From assembly GCA_003557565.1 (NCBI GenBank), contig PWOG01000146.1:1-23828 (forward strand): DNA of 23,828 nucleotides, given 5' to 3'. Origin of the DNA: Desulfobulbaceae bacterium. Its GTDB lineage: Bacteria; Desulfobacterota; Desulfobulbia; Desulfobulbales; Desulfurivibrionaceae. Made by a program: the position numbers and the translations under genes. Positions 22,120 through 23,828 of this stretch are shown piece by piece. The notes beneath the pieces are model-generated. The model searched no databases, was not told the DNA's origin, and saw only the letters and a list, made by a program, of their open reading frames with translations. Every line of letters begins with the position of its first letter. Within the stretch, counting starts at the first letter, position 1.

Positions 22120-23828
22120 AATTCGTTTATTCTTCCGCACCCGCACCTCAAACAGTGTCCTGATCGACTTCCTGGCCCGCTTCCAGGCCGAATCATCCCT
22201 TTCCCTTCGCCTGCAAACCCATGACGCTGAAATCAGCCTGCTGGCCTGCGGCAACGAAGAGGAACTGGCCTCCCTGGCCGAAGATCTGGGCCGGGAAATC
22301 CCCCTTTCCATCTTTCTTGCACACAGTGATATCACCGCTGCCCCGGATCACGGCGAACAGATGGATCAGGCCGAAACCAACTCCACTGAAGAAACTACTC
22401 CTGCCGGAGAATCGGCCCGGCAAACCAGTCCTTCTGACCTCCCGCCCTGCCCCCGTTGCCTGCGACAGGCGGAGCATAATTTCCAAGCCGGGCGGGCGGA
22501 ATTAATTAATGACTGCCGGCTCTGCTCGCCAGCCACCCGGGCTGGCCAACAGGTGCTCTTGGAGCCGGTGGCCGGCGATCTCCGGGTCACGGAAACGCCG
22601 CCGCACCCAGAAACCCCGCCCGATCCCGCCGAACAGGCCGCAACCTTTGCCCGGGCGGCCCAATTGCTGGCCGACGGCAAACGTCTGCAAATCGTCACCC
22701 CCGCCGGCACCACCGTCGCCGCCATTAGCCCTGAAATCCTGTTTTCCCCGCAACCTTCTAAATCCTGGGAAGAATGCCTGGCACTGGTCACCATTCCCCA
22801 GTCTCTACCGGACCAGTGGCTCTGCGGTGACGATGAACTTTTCTTGCTGGCCGCCCTGGAAAAACCCCTGGTAAGGTTGGAACCCGGCGAAGACGTGCAA
22901 AGACGTTATAAGCTCCCTCCCCGGCCCCTTCCGGTGGGGTTGGCCGATGACCTTTTTTACTGGTACCTGGCCCGGCACCTGCAGGCCCTGGAAATACCTC
23001 TGCTGTTTTTGGCCGGCGATATTTCCACCAGTTCTCGACCACTGATGGTGGCCGACAACCAAAAAAACTGGCTGCTTACCGGCACCCACGCCCTTTTTCC
23101 CATGCGGCTGCCCCTCAATTTTCCCGCCGGTCAATCCCGCACCCTCGACCATGAACGGTTTCTTGCCAGCGTTGAACCGCCTTCGGCCTGTTCCTTGACG
23201 GAAAAGAACAACGGCGCAACAGCTATGGCCTCCGTTATGGTGCGAGCAAACCACCGGCCTGAAGGTCCAGCCCGGCCCTGGCAATCTGGTATGCACCTCC
23301 GTGCTTTCCAGGCCTTTCTGGCTACTTCACCGGACAACCGAATTGCATCATCAGCCGCCCAAGAGTTTTTCGGAATCTCCCTTGATCCCGATCCCGGCGG
23401 CATGGCCCTGCTGACCGCCACCGGCCATGGTCCGCCTCAAATCGCGCTTACCTCATCGAAGTCGGACGCCGAACCACGGCAGGCCAGCGCCATCCTGGAA
23501 CAGATCGCCGGCCTTGACGCCGCTGCCCAGCGCCTGCTGACCAACTACTCCCAGGGCTTCCCCCAACGCTGGCAAACCCTGCGGGAATGGACCAGACCCA
23601 TCCATGTCGATACTTTGAGCGATCTTTTCGGCATGATTCTGTTGATCTGCGGCGGCAATGAAGGTGGCCTCGAAGCAAGTGATCAATGCTTTCTCGATCT
23701 GGCCGCCCGCACCACCCCGGGACGCAGCCCGCGCCTGGAACTGATCAGGGAAGCGGAACAGCCCCTGCTGGATCATCGCCTGCTTTTTCGCAGCGCCTTG
23801 AGCTACAGCCTGGCCGGCGCTTCTCCCG
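22109..23828 (+). CDS. Divergent HypF-like protein, probably non-catalytic (3' end outside window)
   Basis: A frame of 573 codons is open to the window end. It starts at a GTG overlapping the protease stop by 11 bp, with GAGGG upstream. Residues 1-78 look like an acylphosphatase fold (ends EELASLAEDLGREIPLS) but lack the VQGVGFR loop. C114, C117, C136 and C139 form CxxC-x18-CxxC, the exact HypF zinc-finger spacing, but only one finger instead of two. A YrdC-like part follows (FARAAQLLADGKRLQIVTPAG; ALEKPLVRLEP; PLLFLAGDISTSSRP) without the KRR signature. The last part resembles pieces of the Kae1-like domain (DTLSDLFGMILLICG) without the HHxAH metal site. HypF makes the CN ligands of the active site; this protein may be an assembly helper. 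The homology is judged by eye. Confidence 0.75.
   Translation, partial: MPHKIRLFFRTRTSNSVLIDFLARFQAESSLSLRLQTHDAEISLLACGNEEELASLAEDLGREIPLSIFLAHSDITAAPDHGEQMDQAETNSTEETTPAGESARQTSPSDLPPCPRCLRQAEHNFQAGRAELINDCRLCSPATRAGQQVLLEPVAGDLRVTETPPHPETPPDPAEQAATFARAAQLLADGKRLQIVTPAGTTVAAISPEILFSPQPSKSWEECLALVTIPQSLPDQWLCGDDELFLLAALEKPLVRLEPGEDVQRRYKLPPRPLPVGLADDLFYWYLARHLQALEIPLLFLAGDISTSSRPLMVADNQKNWLLTGTHALFPMRLPLNFPAGQSRTLDHERFLASVEPPSACSLTEKNNGATAMASVMVRANHRPEGPARPWQSGMHLRAFQAFLATSPDNRIASSAAQEFFGISLDPDPGGMALLTATGHGPPQIALTSSKSDAEPRQASAILEQIAGLDAAAQRLLTNYSQGFPQRWQTLREWTRPIHVDTLSDLFGMILLICGGNEGGLEASDQCFLDLAARTTPGRSPRLELIREAEQPLLDHRLLFRSALSYSLAGASP

Overview
The window looks like a chromosomal segment of a GC-rich Gram-negative anaerobe. 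A Desulfobacterota member (Desulfobulbales-like) is my best guess, at modest confidence. The guess rests on a membrane-bound group 1 [NiFe]-hydrogenase with a b-type cytochrome, a Tat-exported small subunit, an exopolysaccharide export set of the kind linked to exosortase/PEP-CTERM systems, and a sigma-54 activator followed by a Cys-rich PilZ-like protein. No tRNA, rRNA, CRISPR array or transposase gene was seen.

Layout. 3-509 (+) is the 3' part of a family 2 glycosyltransferase gene. 608-6525 (-) is a tight nucleotide-sugar operon, read from right to left: rfbF, rfbG, an RmlC-type epimerase, a TylCIII/TcaB9-type C-methyltransferase, an SDR reductase/epimerase and a FAD-dependent oxidoreductase. 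Together they point to a CDP-activated, C-methyl-branched 6-deoxyhexose. 6628-8775 (-) holds a second glycosyltransferase, paralogous to the first but inverted, and galE. 8976-16713 (-) is an exopolysaccharide assembly and regulation block: Wza-type export protein, outer-membrane barrel, Wzz-type chain-length protein, ExeA-like ATPase, CpsD-type tyrosine autokinase, sigma-54 activator and PilZ-like protein. A 565-bp divergent intergenic region follows. 17279 to the end (+) is the hydrogenase operon: small subunit, large subunit, cytochrome b, maturation protease, and a divergent HypF-like protein that runs off the window.

The most striking feature is a dispersed palindromic element of about 109 bp that begins GTAAG and ends CTTAC. 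Five copies are visible, at 1936-2045, 16820-16926, 18566-18674, 20487-20595 and 21544-21652. Two begin exactly 3 nt after the stop codons of the hydrogenase subunit genes, and one supplies the stop codon of the SDR gene. One lies in frame inside the maturation protease gene, flanked by a perfect 8-bp direct repeat, so that 141 bp (47 codons) were added without breaking the frame. Copies within transcribed regions all lie in the same orientation relative to transcription, and they keep an open frame through most or all of their length. They therefore behave like mobile, coding-tolerant palindromes comparable in concept to Rickettsia palindromic elements or REP/BIMEs. The second striking feature is the HypF-like protein. 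It keeps the HypF layout and an exact CxxC-x18-CxxC zinc finger but lacks the catalytic signatures.
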